A program made the position numbers and the translations under genes. Below the pieces are notes generated by a model. That model was not told where the DNA came from. It worked only from the letters and a program-made list of their open reading frames with translations, and made no database searches. From the NCBI RefSeq assembly GCF_034675845.1, contig NZ_JAUCCU010000002.1, positions 186,001 to 250,000 on the forward strand: 64,000 bases of DNA, given 5' to 3'. This DNA comes from Castellaniella sp. (GTDB taxonomy: Bacteria > Pseudomonadota > Gammaproteobacteria > Burkholderiales > Burkholderiaceae_B). Each line of letters starts with the position of its first letter. Position 1 is the stretch's first letter. Of the stretch, positions 52,026 to 61,888 are shown in pieces.

Positions 52026-53314
52026 GGCAGGGCCTCGTAGCGGGTCCAGGTGGGGGTGATGGGGGCCGCCATTAAGGGGGCACTGTCGATCACGCCGCCT
52101 GGCAGGATGGCGGGAAATTGGGATTGGGCCCAGCGCACGATGGTCACGGCGGGGCTATTCAGCAGCAGGCGTGCATTGGGTGCGCGCCAGATGACTTGGT
52201 CGATCAGGCCGTTAGGCCGGTAGGCGGTGTCGCCGATGCCGTCGCCGTCCAGGTCGAAGACTGCGGCGTCAGACCAGTAATTGCCACGGCCTGCGTCAGA
52301 CCATTCCAGGAATCGGGTGCCGACGTATTTGACTTGGTTGCGGTTGGCCACAAAAGCATTGCCGTGGATGCGGTTGCCATCGGACCCGGTGTAGTGCACG
52401 CCGATGTCGCAGTCCTGAAAATGATTGTCGGTCAGTTCGTTCAGATTTGCGTTGTAGACGAAAACGCATTTTTCCGCATCGACGATGACGTTGCCCTGAA
52501 CCAGGGATTCATCGGTGGCGTTCAGCATCAGGCCCTGGTGGGTGCTGTGGACGGCGATGTTATCGCGGATCTTGAGACGGCGTGAGAACATGATGGCATA
52601 GGCAACTTCGTTGCCTAGCGACAGGTTGTCGCTGACCTCGCTGTCGTTGGTGTACATATAGTGCACCGCGTAGCGCAGATGATCGAATACATTGCGGCTG
52701 AAGACGTTTTCGCGGCTGTTATTGGAAAATATACCGTCTCGGCCTTCAGAGATATGGTTGTCCAGGACTTTCGATCCCGGTGCATTCCAGACGGTGACAC
52801 CGTTGCCGCGTTCGTTGACGCGCAGGCCGGTGTTGCCGATGATGCGGTTGTGTTCGACCAGCGCGTCCTGGGCGCCCCACAGGTAGACACCGACGGAGTT
52901 ATCCAGGATCTGGTTGTTTTCAATGTGGGCGCGGGCGGCGGTCTTGTCTAGGAAAATACCGGCGTCCATGTCGGACAGGCTCAGGCCTGAATGGCGCACG
53001 GTCAACTGCCTGAGGGTGACGTCGGGGGCCTGGACCCAAATGGTGCGGCCTTGGCGTTCGCCCGTGATGATGGCGCTGTGGTCCGATGGGCCTTCCAGGA
53101 TCAGAGGCTTGTCGATGACCAGGTTGCCGGGGTAATCGCCGCTGGCCAGACGTAAGGTATCGCCTGGCGCGGCGGCCTGAATGGCCGCCTGCAGCGCCGT
53201 GCCGGACGGGACGTCCAGCACGGCGGCCCGCACCACCCCGCTGGCCGCGAGGGCCAGCAGCAGGGCGGCCATGTTGGCTGCCCCCAGACCGGGGATGGAA
53301 CGGAAGATGCGCAT
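52022..53314 (-). CDS. nosD: NosD, periplasmic copper-processing beta-helix protein
   Basis: A 430-residue protein with a signal peptide (cleavage near VVRAA). Long right-handed parallel beta-helix (PbH1-like) repeats follow, such as IENNQILDNSVGVYLWGAQDALVEHNRI. NosD docks on NosFY and hands copper from NosL to NosZ. The ATG at 53314 lies 5 nt after the nosZ stop. Confidence 0.93.
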   Translation of the reverse strand: MRIFRSIPGLGAANMAALLLALAASGVVRAAVLDVPSGTALQAAIQAAAPGDTLRLASGDYPGNLVIDKPLILEGPSDHSAIITGERQGRTIWVQAPDVTLRQLTVRHSGLSLSDMDAGIFLDKTAARAHIENNQILDNSVGVYLWGAQDALVEHNRIIGNTGLRVNERGNGVTVWNAPGSKVLDNHISEGRDGIFSNNSRENVFSRNVFDHLRYAVHYMYTNDSEVSDNLSLGNEVAYAIMFSRRLKIRDNIAVHSTHQGLMLNATDESLVQGNVIVDAEKCVFVYNANLNELTDNHFQDCDIGVHYTGSDGNRIHGNAFVANRNQVKYVGTRFLEWSDAGRGNYWSDAAVFDLDGDGIGDTAYRPNGLIDQVIWRAPNARLLLNSPAVTIVRWAQSQFPAILPGGVIDSAPLMAAPITPTWTRYEALP

Positions 53315-53319
53315 GGTCT

Positions 53320-55224
53320 TTAGGCTTTTTTGGGCTTGACGTACATCTGACCCGACATTTCCATGTGCAGCGCGTGGCAGAACCATTGGCAGTAATACCA
53401 GTGCACCCCGGGGCGCGATGCCGTAAAGGTGATGGACGACGTGGCCTGTGGGCCGATTTCCATCGCCAGGCCGTAGCCGGTCAGGGTGAAGCCGTGCGTC
53501 AGGTCTTCAATGCGCTCCATGTTGGTGACAAATACCGTCACTTCGTCGCCTTCGTTGACTTCAAAGCTGGGCAGGCTGAAGACCGGCGCAATGGCCAGCA
53601 TATAGACGCGCACCTTGTTGCCGTCGCGGATGACGGTGGAGCCGCCTTCCAGCGTGACGCCGTCTTTCTCTGCCTGTATGCGCGCGTCTTCCCACATGGG
53701 GTCATCGCGATCCCAGAGGTGCTTGGGACGGATCTTGCTGCGATGGACCAGCAACATATCGTGCGGTTCGGCGAAGCTGGGGCCATCGTGCACCAATTTC
53801 ATCTCGTCGCCCGAAATGTCGATCAACTGGTCGTTTTCGGGCTTCAGGGGGCCGACGTTCAGGAAGCGGTCCTTGGAGAACTTGTTCAGCGAGACCAGCC
53901 ATTTGCCATCGGCTTCTTTGGTTTCGCCCATGGTGGTGTGGTTATGGCCTGGCTGGTAATGCACGTCCAGCTTCTGGATGATGGGGTCGACGTCCTTGCC
54001 GGCGTAGGCTTGCTTGGCTTTTTCGATATTCCATTTGCACATCTGGCTATCGATAAACAGCGTGGTAAAGGCGTTGCCCTTGCCGTCGAAGGCCGTGTGC
54101 AAGGGGCCCAGACCCAGTTGGGGCTCGGCCACGACAACGTCGCGTTCCTTGATTTTGTCGTTGAACAGGTCGTCCAGCTTGCGCACGTCGATCACGGTGA
54201 CGGTGGGCGAGAGCTTGCCGTTGAAGACGACGTGGATGCCGTCCGGGGCAGCGTTACAGCCGTGCGGCGAATTGGGCACCGGAATGTAGCGGGTGTATTT
54301 GGAACCCTTGCGCCCGTCGATGACCGGCACGCCGTTCATTTCCTTGTAGTCGCCGTTTTTCACGGCTTCTTCGATGCGGGCGATGTTGAATACCACGGCC
54401 CAGTCCTGCTCGTTGGCGGACATATCCGTGACGTTCAGGCCTTTTTCGGAGTTGTAGCAGGTGGCGAAAGAATACTTGCCCTGGTAGTCGGCATCGCCGT
54501 TATCCAGGTTGCCGTCCACCAGCACCTGCCAGGCGACCTTCATGGTGTCGCCATCCAGCGCGGTGTAGATGGCCCAGAAGTTTTTCTGGGGATCATCCAT
54601 CACCGTGCCGTCATTGGGCAGGGGCACAATGTGCTCGCCGTTGCAAAACACGTAGCCGGTGCGCGGATAGCGCTGTGGGCGCAGGCCGTGGATGCCGTCG
54701 GCGTTGGGGATTTCGGTGATCTTGTCGGTCTTCATCACATCGCAGCGGATGCGGGCCACGCGGGTGTTGGCCTTGTCGTTGATGAAGATGTAGCGCCCGT
54801 CATAGGTGCCGTCGGTAAACGACATATGGGGATGGTGGGCATCACCATTGGGAAATACGCCGCCGATGGTGTCGACGAATTTCTTGGTGGCGGGCGTCAG
54901 GCCTTCGGTCAGAATCTTGCGGCTTTCATTGGTCTGGCCCCAGCCAGTGGCGCTGCACATATTGAAAACCGGGATGCGCATGAGTTCGCGCATCGAGGGC
55001 AAGCCCAGGATACGCACTTCGCCGGATTGGCCGCCGGAGCTGAACGCATAGTATTCGTCCAGTTCGCCGGGGGCGATCTCGATCGATTGATGGCTCTTTT
55101 TCTCGTCCTTGGCGTTGGCCGTCAAGTGCGTGGTGGTGCCAATGGCAGCAGCCCCCGTTAGGGCGGCGGTGCCGAGAAATCCGCGGCGGCTCAGGCCGGG
55201 CTTGTCATTGCTTTGGTCGGACAT
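53320..55224 (-). CDS. nosZ: Nitrous oxide reductase
   Basis: A 634-residue periplasmic enzyme with a Tat signal (LSRRGFLGTAALTGAAAIG). A seven-bladed propeller holds the CuZ histidines (DAHHPHMSF, CNGEHIVP, NSPHGC, GPLHTAFD, GHNHTTMGE, EPHDML). The C-terminal cupredoxin domain holds the CuA ligands WYYCQWFCHALHMEMSGQM. It reduces N2O to N2, the last denitrification step. The Tat signal and gene order indicate clade I. The ATG at 55224 gives the Tat start; nosR is 58 nt upstream. Length is standard. Confidence 0.97.
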   Translation of the reverse strand: MSDQSNDKPGLSRRGFLGTAALTGAAAIGTTTHLTANAKDEKKSHQSIEIAPGELDEYYAFSSGGQSGEVRILGLPSMRELMRIPVFNMCSATGWGQTNESRKILTEGLTPATKKFVDTIGGVFPNGDAHHPHMSFTDGTYDGRYIFINDKANTRVARIRCDVMKTDKITEIPNADGIHGLRPQRYPRTGYVFCNGEHIVPLPNDGTVMDDPQKNFWAIYTALDGDTMKVAWQVLVDGNLDNGDADYQGKYSFATCYNSEKGLNVTDMSANEQDWAVVFNIARIEEAVKNGDYKEMNGVPVIDGRKGSKYTRYIPVPNSPHGCNAAPDGIHVVFNGKLSPTVTVIDVRKLDDLFNDKIKERDVVVAEPQLGLGPLHTAFDGKGNAFTTLFIDSQMCKWNIEKAKQAYAGKDVDPIIQKLDVHYQPGHNHTTMGETKEADGKWLVSLNKFSKDRFLNVGPLKPENDQLIDISGDEMKLVHDGPSFAEPHDMLLVHRSKIRPKHLWDRDDPMWEDARIQAEKDGVTLEGGSTVIRDGNKVRVYMLAIAPVFSLPSFEVNEGDEVTVFVTNMERIEDLTHGFTLTGYGLAMEIGPQATSSITFTASRPGVHWYYCQWFCHALHMEMSGQMYVKPKKA

Positions 55225-55282
55225 GAAGTTCTCCCAGGGGGGTAATGGCATAGTGGTTCTGGCATCTTTGCCAGAGTGGTCG

Positions 55283-57640
55283 CTATGGGTTTGAAGAAAC
55301 CGGGTTGACGTCGGCCTCCGTGCGCGGGCGCACAGAGGGTTTGCGGCTGATGATGACTTCGCCGGGCAGGCCGGTATCGGCGGGCGGGGCTTTTTTGTCG
55401 CGTTTCAGCTTGGCGTTTTTCTGGATCAGGTGCGGGCAGCGCTTGTCGTTGTTATAGAGCTGCTGGCAGTTCAGGCACTGGATGCATTCGTTGGGGTTGA
55501 TGTCGCCTTCGGGGTTGATGGCCTGGACAGGGCATTCGACCGCGCACAACTGGCAGGGGTTGCCACAGGTTTTGTAGCGGCGCAGCCAGTCGAAGATGCG
55601 CAGACGTGCAGGGATTGCCAGGGCGGCACCCATGGGGCACATATAGCGGCAGTAGAAGCGTTCGATGAATAGCCCCGGCACCAGCACCAGCACGGCAAAG
55701 ATGACAAATGGCCAGTCCCGCACGAATTTCAGGATGATGGCGGTTTTGAAGGGCTCGATTTCCGCGAGCTTTTCCGCCAGGCCCAGTTCGTACATCGAGA
55801 CGCCGAACAGCACCAGGAAAATAATGTATTTCAGGCCGGCCAGGCGGGTGTTGACGCCGTGCGGGACTTTGATCTGTGGCACCCGCAGAAGCTTGGCGAG
55901 CTTATTGATGAGCTCTTGCAGGGCGCCAAAGGCGCATAGCCAGCCACAGAAGGCGCCGCGATTCCAGAAGATGATCGACATGGCGGTGGCGACCCACAGG
56001 ATGAACACAATGGGGTCCATCAGGAAGTATTCCCAGCTGAAATCCGTGCGCAGCGACGTGGTGAAGGTGAGTACATTGACCACCGACAGCTGGGCCTGCG
56101 CATACCAACCGATCCAGAACAGGGTGAAGATCAGAAAGCCTGTGCGAAAACGCCGGTAGAGCTTCTCGTGCCTGGTGAGTTGTTCCTGGAAGAAGAACAC
56201 GCCGATCAGCAGTACCAGGGCGATCGAGATAATGATGATCTGGCCGGTCTTGGCGGCCCACATTTGCTTCCACAGCGCAGGCGCTTCATAGGCGGCCATG
56301 TCGTCGGCCGAAGCCGCCTGGGTCGCGTCAACCGGGGCTGTCTGGGCTGGTGCTGCTGGTGCGTCGACTTGTGTGAACGACTGGGGCAGCGTGTAGTTCA
56401 GGCTGAGCGTCGTGAAGGCCTTTTCCTTAACGTTGAGCACACGCTGCACGGTCAGTTGCAGGCGCCAAGGGGCGATGGGATCGAAGGTGGCGTCTGTGGG
56501 GACGGTAAACAGGGCGATTTCAGGCAGGCGGGGGGCGCCTGCGGCCATCAGATCGGCCAGGCGCTGGTGGTCCAGGTCGGTGAAGTGGAAGCTGTTTTCT
56601 TGTTGGACGACTTCGATGCGGTCGAAGACCCCGCCGCGCACATAGCCCGAGCCCTTGAAGGAATATTTGCCGGCGCTGGCCACCAGGATGGCGGATTGGC
56701 CTGGTGCCAGACGTTCCTGCAAGTACTTGTATTCTGTGTCGCCCAGCAGACTGCGGCCAATGGTGGGAGCGCTGACCAGGGCAACGTAAAGATCAATGAA
56801 AGTGTCGTTTGGATCGCCGGACTCGGGTTTGTCGATGGCTGCCTGACGGCCTGTTTTCTCAAATATCTGGTTGATGTCGGCGACGCTGACGTTCAGTTGG
56901 GTGACGGCACCAGAGGCCAGCAACTGATCCCAGGATTCCGTGTTGGTTTGCGACATGTCGACGCTGCGTTGTTCGACCGGTGCGGTCTGGGCCGTGCCGC
57001 TGCGGCCAATGCCATAGTCGCGCGCCACGGCCAATACCGAGCGCGTGATGCTGTCGCCCACCACCATCAGGGTGACGGTGGCGCCGCTGATGATGTCCAC
57101 CGGGGGCGGGCTGCCGGGCTTGGGTGGATCTTTGACGTAGTTTTTACCGACGTAGCCCTGGATGAAGTGCGTGACCTTGGCTTCGGGAATGCCGATCAGG
57201 ACGATGGGCTCGTGATGCTCGACCAGCTTTGCGCCGACGATTTCGCCATCCAGCGACAGGCCTACCAGAGTGTCGATGGGCTTGCTGGAGTAACCGCGGG
57301 TATTGACGATGTCAGTGGTGAGGTACACGTAGCCCAGCTGCTGGTTGCCGGCATAGGCGCGGGCCACCACGGGTTTGCCTTCGGGGGGGCCGATGCGATC
57401 AGCGCCAGGAAAGATCTCGGCGGGATTGGTTTTTTCCAGGAATGCACCCAGGCGCGGGCCGCCGCCTAGCGCCGTGCCGCTCTGGCCGAATTGATAGGCC
57501 TGGTGCTTGGTGTTGCTGGATGTCTGGGTGTCGGCATGCGCCAACGTAGTGCCCAGCCAGAAGGCGGCAAGCAACAGCAGCCATAGGAATCCGGTGGCGG
57601 GAAAACGGGAAGATAGCAAGGGCTGACTGGCGCGGTGCAT
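55283..57640 (-). CDS. nosR: NosR, membrane FMN/iron-sulfur regulator of N2O reduction
   Basis: A 785-residue protein. A signal peptide (SRFPATGFLWLLLLAAFW) is followed by a periplasmic FMN-binding domain with the flavinylation motif SGATVT, six transmembrane helices, and a cytoplasmic C-terminus with CRYMCPMGAA and two 4Fe-4S motifs (CGNPCQLCAVECPVQ, CIQCLNCQ). NosR is needed for expression and electron supply to NosZ. It is the first gene of the operon; the start at 57640 lies 60 nt after an FNR-type box. Length is typical for the family. Confidence 0.95.
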   Translation of the reverse strand: MHRASQPLLSSRFPATGFLWLLLLAAFWLGTTLAHADTQTSSNTKHQAYQFGQSGTALGGGPRLGAFLEKTNPAEIFPGADRIGPPEGKPVVARAYAGNQQLGYVYLTTDIVNTRGYSSKPIDTLVGLSLDGEIVGAKLVEHHEPIVLIGIPEAKVTHFIQGYVGKNYVKDPPKPGSPPPVDIISGATVTLMVVGDSITRSVLAVARDYGIGRSGTAQTAPVEQRSVDMSQTNTESWDQLLASGAVTQLNVSVADINQIFEKTGRQAAIDKPESGDPNDTFIDLYVALVSAPTIGRSLLGDTEYKYLQERLAPGQSAILVASAGKYSFKGSGYVRGGVFDRIEVVQQENSFHFTDLDHQRLADLMAAGAPRLPEIALFTVPTDATFDPIAPWRLQLTVQRVLNVKEKAFTTLSLNYTLPQSFTQVDAPAAPAQTAPVDATQAASADDMAAYEAPALWKQMWAAKTGQIIIISIALVLLIGVFFFQEQLTRHEKLYRRFRTGFLIFTLFWIGWYAQAQLSVVNVLTFTTSLRTDFSWEYFLMDPIVFILWVATAMSIIFWNRGAFCGWLCAFGALQELINKLAKLLRVPQIKVPHGVNTRLAGLKYIIFLVLFGVSMYELGLAEKLAEIEPFKTAIILKFVRDWPFVIFAVLVLVPGLFIERFYCRYMCPMGAALAIPARLRIFDWLRRYKTCGNPCQLCAVECPVQAINPEGDINPNECIQCLNCQQLYNNDKRCPHLIQKNAKLKRDKKAPPADTGLPGEVIISRKPSVRPRTEADVNPVSSNP

Positions 57641-57700
57641 GATGACAGGACTACAGGATCGTTGACCGGACCATCTTAGTAGCTAGGGGAAACCCTTGTG

Positions 57701-57714
57701 TTGAGCCATATCAA
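57701..57714 (-). promoter_or_regulatory. FNR/DNR-type box ahead of nosR
   Basis: The perfect dyad TTGAGCCATATCAA lies 60 nt upstream of the nosR start. Low-oxygen/NO regulators of the CRP-FNR family (FNR, DNR, NnrR) bind TTGA-N6-TCAA type sites, so the nos operon is probably anoxia/NO-induced. A weak -10 (TACTAA on the minus strand) follows at a suitable distance. Confidence 0.8.
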
Positions 57715-57750
57715 GTTGAAGCTTGAATTTTGACTGGACAAGCTGCCGAT

Positions 57751-58380
57751 TCAGGTTTTCTTGCGGCTGGGACGGCGGCTGACGGCGGGATGTCCGTCTA
57801 TGTGGTAGCGCAGGGGCTTGTCGGCCCAGGTACCCGCGTAGTCTACGCCGATACGCGGGCTGGTCGTGATTTTGGATGGGGCGGGAGATTCATCCTGGGC
57901 CAGCCACAAGGTATCACCGCACAGATCCATGCCGTAGTGGTCGAGGGTGATGTTCATGGCGCGGCACAGCCGCCCAGGGCCGTTGGTGGTGCTGTCTATT
58001 CCCGAGACTGGCGCCAGCGCCCGCAACAAGACGGCCGTGCCGCTGCCTTCGGGGCCGGTGACGACATTGATGCAATGGTACATGCCATAGATCAGATAGA
58101 CGTAGGCATGGCCGGGCGGGCCGAACATGGCCCGGGTGCGGGCCGTGCGTCCGCGTGAGGTATGTGCGGCCAGATCCGTAGGGCCCAGATAGGCCTCGAC
58201 CTCGGCGATGCGGCCGATGCGCAGGCCGCTGGGGGTGGCGTGTACCAGCAGTCGACCCAACAGGTCGGGGGCTACCGCCAGGGCGGGACGGTCGTAGAAG
58301 TCGCGGCCTAGCTTGTGGCACTGCCCCTGGATCGCATCAGAGGGCAGGCGCAATTTATCCAGATTGATGGGGGTGGCCAT
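57751..58380 (-). CDS. mpg: 3-methyladenine DNA glycosylase (AAG/MPG family)
   Basis: A 209-residue protein of the AAG fold. Seen are FYDRPALAVAPDLLGRLLV, the catalytic Glu region IAEVEAYLGPTDLAAH, MFGPPGHAYVYLIYGMYHC with the damage-binding Tyr, and VLLRALAP. It removes alkylated bases. The basic tail (RRPSRKK) is unremarkable. It converges with no partner and lies next to the deaminase gene. Confidence 0.92.
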   Translation of the reverse strand: MATPINLDKLRLPSDAIQGQCHKLGRDFYDRPALAVAPDLLGRLLVHATPSGLRIGRIAEVEAYLGPTDLAAHTSRGRTARTRAMFGPPGHAYVYLIYGMYHCINVVTGPEGSGTAVLLRALAPVSGIDSTTNGPGRLCRAMNITLDHYGMDLCGDTLWLAQDESPAPSKITTSPRIGVDYAGTWADKPLRYHIDGHPAVSRRPSRKKT

Positions 58381-58396
58381 GGATGGGTTGTCGGCG

Positions 58397-59440
58397 CTAG
58401 GCCTGGGTGGCTGCCAGGGTCAATTGATCCAGCAGCCGAGTTTTGGCGGCGATGGGTAAGAACGAGGCGTTCAGGCTGTTGGCCGCCAGGGTCACCAGTT
58501 CGTCGTGCGAGAGATCCAGGGCCTGGGCGCAGGCCAGATAGTTATCGAGCAGATAGCCGCCAAAATAGGCGGGGTCGTCGGAGTTGATGGTGACCAGAAC
58601 ACCGGCGCGCAGCAACTGGGCCAGATTATGGTCGGCCAGCCGGGGGACCACGGCGAGCTTGAGGTTCGATAGGGGGCAGACGGTCAGCGGAATCTGGCGC
58701 TGGATCAGGATCTGCAAGAGAGCCGGGTCGTCGCTGCTGCGCACGCCGTGATCGATCCGGGCGACGTTCAGGGTATCCAGTGCCGTGCGGACATAGGCGG
58801 CCGGGCCTTCCTCGCCGGCGTGGGCCACCAGCATGAATCCCAGTTCGGCGCAGCGGGCATAAATATCAGCGAATTTTTCCGGGGGATTGCCCAGTTCGGC
58901 GGAGTCCAGCCCGATTCCAATCCAAAGATCCTGGTAGGCGTCGCGCAGGGGCAGCGCCGATTCCAGCGTGGCAAAAGCGTCATCCTGGGACAGGTGGCGC
59001 AGAAAACTCAGCAGCAGATAGCTGCTGATACCCAGGGTGTCGCGGGCCTCGCGCAGGGCACGGGCGAGACCGGCGAAGACGGTCTCGATGGGGATGCCGC
59101 GATGTGTGTGCGTCTGGGGATCGAACATGATTTCCGCATGGACCACACCATCGGCATGGATGCGCCGCAGATACGCCATGGTCAGGTCATAGAAGTCCTG
59201 CTCGGTCATCAGCACGCTGGCACCGGCGTAATACAGGTCCAGAAAGGACTGCAGGTCCGTGAACTGATAGGCAGCACGCACGGCATCCACATCGGCATAG
59301 GGCAGGGCGACGCCGTTACGGGCGGCGAGTTCGAACATGAGTTCGGGTTCCAGGGTGCCTTCGATGTGCAGATGGAGTTCGGCCTTGGGCAGGCGGCGCA
59401 CCCAGGTGCGCAGAGCGGTGTCTTGCGGAGCGAGGGACAT
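58397..59440 (-). CDS. Adenosine/adenine deaminase
   Basis: A 347-residue metal-dependent deaminase. The zinc ligands are in LHLHIEGTLEP, AHAGEEG, and NSDDPAYFG; the catalytic Glu is in AHAGEEG and the His in DHGVR. It converts adenosine to inosine or, for the adenine-aminohydrolase subgroup of this family, adenine to hypoxanthine; the short form without the extra insert favours either. The subgroup is not settled from sequence alone. Confidence 0.88.
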   Translation of the reverse strand: MSLAPQDTALRTWVRRLPKAELHLHIEGTLEPELMFELAARNGVALPYADVDAVRAAYQFTDLQSFLDLYYAGASVLMTEQDFYDLTMAYLRRIHADGVVHAEIMFDPQTHTHRGIPIETVFAGLARALREARDTLGISSYLLLSFLRHLSQDDAFATLESALPLRDAYQDLWIGIGLDSAELGNPPEKFADIYARCAELGFMLVAHAGEEGPAAYVRTALDTLNVARIDHGVRSSDDPALLQILIQRQIPLTVCPLSNLKLAVVPRLADHNLAQLLRAGVLVTINSDDPAYFGGYLLDNYLACAQALDLSHDELVTLAANSLNASFLPIAAKTRLLDQLTLAATQA

Positions 59441-59562
59441 GTTGTGCTCGGTCTGGTTGGCGGACTTTGATTATAGGGCCGCAGGCTGTTGCGAGTTGCC
59501 GCAGAGGGGTAGACTGAGGACTGAGCTTGTCTGAAATCGGGGGCTGCGTCATGGAGGCTTCT

Positions 59563-61188
59563 ATGGTGTCACCCGCGCACCGGGTGGATAATCAGGTGCC
59601 TGATTTGTCAGATTACAATCTGTATCTGATGGATGCGTGTCTGGCTGAAGGCGTGCGACGCGAGGGGGCGCAAAATCACGAAGCCAGTCTGGCTGCGTGG
59701 GGGCAGCGCCTGGGGCAGGCTGAGCTGGCCAGCTTGGCCGCCGAGGTAAATCGGAACGCGCCGGTCTTGCGCGCCTTTGATCGGACCGGGCATCGCATTG
59801 ATACGGTGGACACGCATCCGGGCTGGAGCCGGTTCCTGTCCCTGGCTTTTGCCCAGGGCATGCAGGGACATGCCTGGTTGCGGCCCACGGCAGGGGCGCA
59901 TGTGGCGCGGGCTGCTCATTATTTGATGCATGGCCAGATCGAAGCCGGGTCCTTGTGCCCCATCACCATGACCAGTGCCGCGATTCCCTTGTTGGCGCGT
60001 GAACCCTGGTTTGCCGATTTGCAGCCTAAGCTGGCCAGCGATCAGTACGATGACAGGGATCTCCCCCTGACCAAAAAGCATTCAATGATGGTCGGCATGG
60101 GCATGACCGAAAAACAGGGCGGTTCGGATTTGCGCAGCAATATCAGCCAGGCGCAGCCCGAGGGGGGCGATTGGTTTCGATTGACCGGGCATAAATGGTT
60201 TTTTTCCTCGCCGATGTCCGATGCGCACTTGATGCTGGCGCGCGATGGCGAAGCACATTCCTGTTTTTATGTGCCGCGCTGGGTCGCGGACGGTCAACGC
60301 AATGGCGTGCATATTCAGCGTCTCAAGGACAAGCTGGGCAATCGTTCCAATGCCAGTGCCGAGGTCGAGTTTGTGGATGCGCTGGGTCGGCGGGTCGGCG
60401 AACCTGGTCGTGGGATCGTTACATTGGTCGAAATGGCAGGCTATACCCGCATGGATTGCGTGCTGGGCAGTGCTGCTTTGCTGCGCCAGGGGGTGGTGCA
60501 GGCGATACATCATGCCCGGCACCGGCGGGCCTTTGGCCAGTACCTCATTGATCAGCCTTTGATGCGCCAGGTGTTGGCAGATCTGGCGCTGGAGTCCGAG
60601 GCCGCGACGGTGCTGGCGCTGCGTCTGGCGCGGGCCTTTGATCATCCGGAAAACCTGGCCGAGCAGGCCTGGCGGCGCATTTTGACGCCGGCGGCAAAGT
60701 TCTGGGTCTGCAAGCGCACCATCGAGGCCCTGGCTGAGTGCATGGAAGTCTGGGGCGGTAACGGCTATATCGAGGACGGTCCCATGGCGCGTCTTTATCG
60801 CGAAGCGCCGGTCAACTCCATCTGGGAAGGGTCGGGCAATGTCATGTGCCTGGATGTGCTGCGGGCGGCCCGGCATGCCGGTGCCTACATCAGCCAGGGG
60901 GTGGATGCCTTGGCCCAGCTGCATCACGAAGAACCTGCGCTGCGTGAAACGGCAAGCCGTGTGTTGCGGGGTTTGCAGGCGGATGCGGTACAACAGCCAT
61001 GGCAGGCGCGCCAGTTGGCACAGGATCTGATCTTGCTGGTGCAGGCGGACCTGTTGCTGCGACATGCTCCGGCGGCGGTATCCCGGGCTTTTGTCGATAG
61101 CCGTCTGGCGGTGGGCGGTCGGGTATATGGGGCGTGCATGACTGCGTTGGCGACGGATGTCTTATTGCAGCGCGCCTGGCCAGAGTGA
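59563..61188 (+). CDS. AidB-like acyl-CoA dehydrogenase
   Basis: A 541-residue protein with the AidB-type extended N-terminus (DLSDYNLYLMDACLAEGV) and a flavin domain with GMTEKQGGSDLRSN, TGHKWFFSSPMSD, and YTRMDCVLGSAALLRQGV. The C-terminus has AEVWGGNGYIEDGPMARLYREAPVNSIWEGSGNVM, typical of the AidB group. AidB in E. coli is linked to the adaptive response to alkylation; many homologues are isovaleryl-CoA-like. The ATG at 59563 has a GGAGG site; an ATG at 59551 is also possible. Confidence 0.87.
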   Translation: MVSPAHRVDNQVPDLSDYNLYLMDACLAEGVRREGAQNHEASLAAWGQRLGQAELASLAAEVNRNAPVLRAFDRTGHRIDTVDTHPGWSRFLSLAFAQGMQGHAWLRPTAGAHVARAAHYLMHGQIEAGSLCPITMTSAAIPLLAREPWFADLQPKLASDQYDDRDLPLTKKHSMMVGMGMTEKQGGSDLRSNISQAQPEGGDWFRLTGHKWFFSSPMSDAHLMLARDGEAHSCFYVPRWVADGQRNGVHIQRLKDKLGNRSNASAEVEFVDALGRRVGEPGRGIVTLVEMAGYTRMDCVLGSAALLRQGVVQAIHHARHRRAFGQYLIDQPLMRQVLADLALESEAATVLALRLARAFDHPENLAEQAWRRILTPAAKFWVCKRTIEALAECMEVWGGNGYIEDGPMARLYREAPVNSIWEGSGNVMCLDVLRAARHAGAYISQGVDALAQLHHEEPALRETASRVLRGLQADAVQQPWQARQLAQDLILLVQADLLLRHAPAAVSRAFVDSRLAVGGRVYGACMTALATDVLLQRAWPE

Positions 61189-61334
61189 ACAGCCGGTACA
61201 ATGGGCCGCTGGTTGATGATGTGTCCTTCGACAGGCTCGGGACGAACGGAATTCTTATGGCTGTCTTGTGTGCTGGCGTGCGACTCTCTTATTCCTCAGA
61301 CTTAGGCGTCTCTGCATATCGGACGCCTCGGGCA

Positions 61335-61886
61335 ATGGCGTGCTTCGGACTGGTGCTGTGTCTGGCGGTATTGCTGTTTTGGCCCATGCCCGCTACTGCA
61401 GCTTCCTATACTTTGAAGGGGCAGGTGGTGCAGGTGGCTGACGGAGACACGCTGACTTTGCTGGTGGGTAGGCATCGTCAGCGAGTGCGGTTGGCCAGCA
61501 TCGATGCACCCGAGACCGGACATGGTAGAAAGCAGCCAGGCCAGCCTTATGGCCAGGCGGCCCGGCGTGCGCTGGCGGACCTGGTGGCTGGTCAGACGCT
61601 GCAATTGCGCTGCTATGAACAAGACCGCTATGGGCGCGAGATCTGCGATGTGCCGTTGGCCGATGGACGGACCGCCAGTCAGGCGATGGTCGCCAGCGGC
61701 ATGGCCTGGGCCAACCAACAGGGCGGGGGTAAGTATTTGCGCGACAACAGTCTGCTGGCCCTGCAGAACAAGGCCCGCCAACAGGGTTTGGGCCTATGGC
61801 GGGATGCTCAGCCGGTGGCGCCCTGGGATTGGCGCTGGATGTGCTGGAAAGCCCTTGAAACTGGAAAAAAGACCACCATCTGCTGA
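61335..61886 (+). CDS. Secreted staphylococcal-nuclease-fold protein
   Basis: A 183-residue protein with a signal peptide (MACFGLVLCLAVLLFWPMPA, cleavage near ATAAS). An SNase domain follows: VQVADGDTLTLLV, RVRLASIDAPETGH, GQAARRALADLV, YEQDRYGREICDV and MVASGMAWANQ. Catalytic-type Arg, Asp and Glu residues are mostly conserved (RLASIDAPE, DRYGR). It is a likely periplasmic or secreted nuclease. Alternative starts exist upstream (for example 61257). It overlaps no gene but is 2 nt from the DUF1178 gene. Confidence 0.82.
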   Translation: MACFGLVLCLAVLLFWPMPATAASYTLKGQVVQVADGDTLTLLVGRHRQRVRLASIDAPETGHGRKQPGQPYGQAARRALADLVAGQTLQLRCYEQDRYGREICDVPLADGRTASQAMVASGMAWANQQGGGKYLRDNSLLALQNKARQQGLGLWRDAQPVAPWDWRWMCWKALETGKKTTIC

Positions 61887-61888
61887 TT

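Noticed and set aside
53365..55161. 598-codon open frame on the plus strand
   Set aside because: It is exactly antisense to nosZ, has no family resemblance and results from the high GC third-position bias.
56168..57469. 433-codon open frame on the plus strand
   Set aside because: Antisense to nosR; the nosR frame carries clear FMN and Fe-S motifs, so this is a shadow.
60082..61065. 327-codon open frame on the minus strand
   Set aside because: Antisense to the AidB-like gene, with no recognisable motifs.
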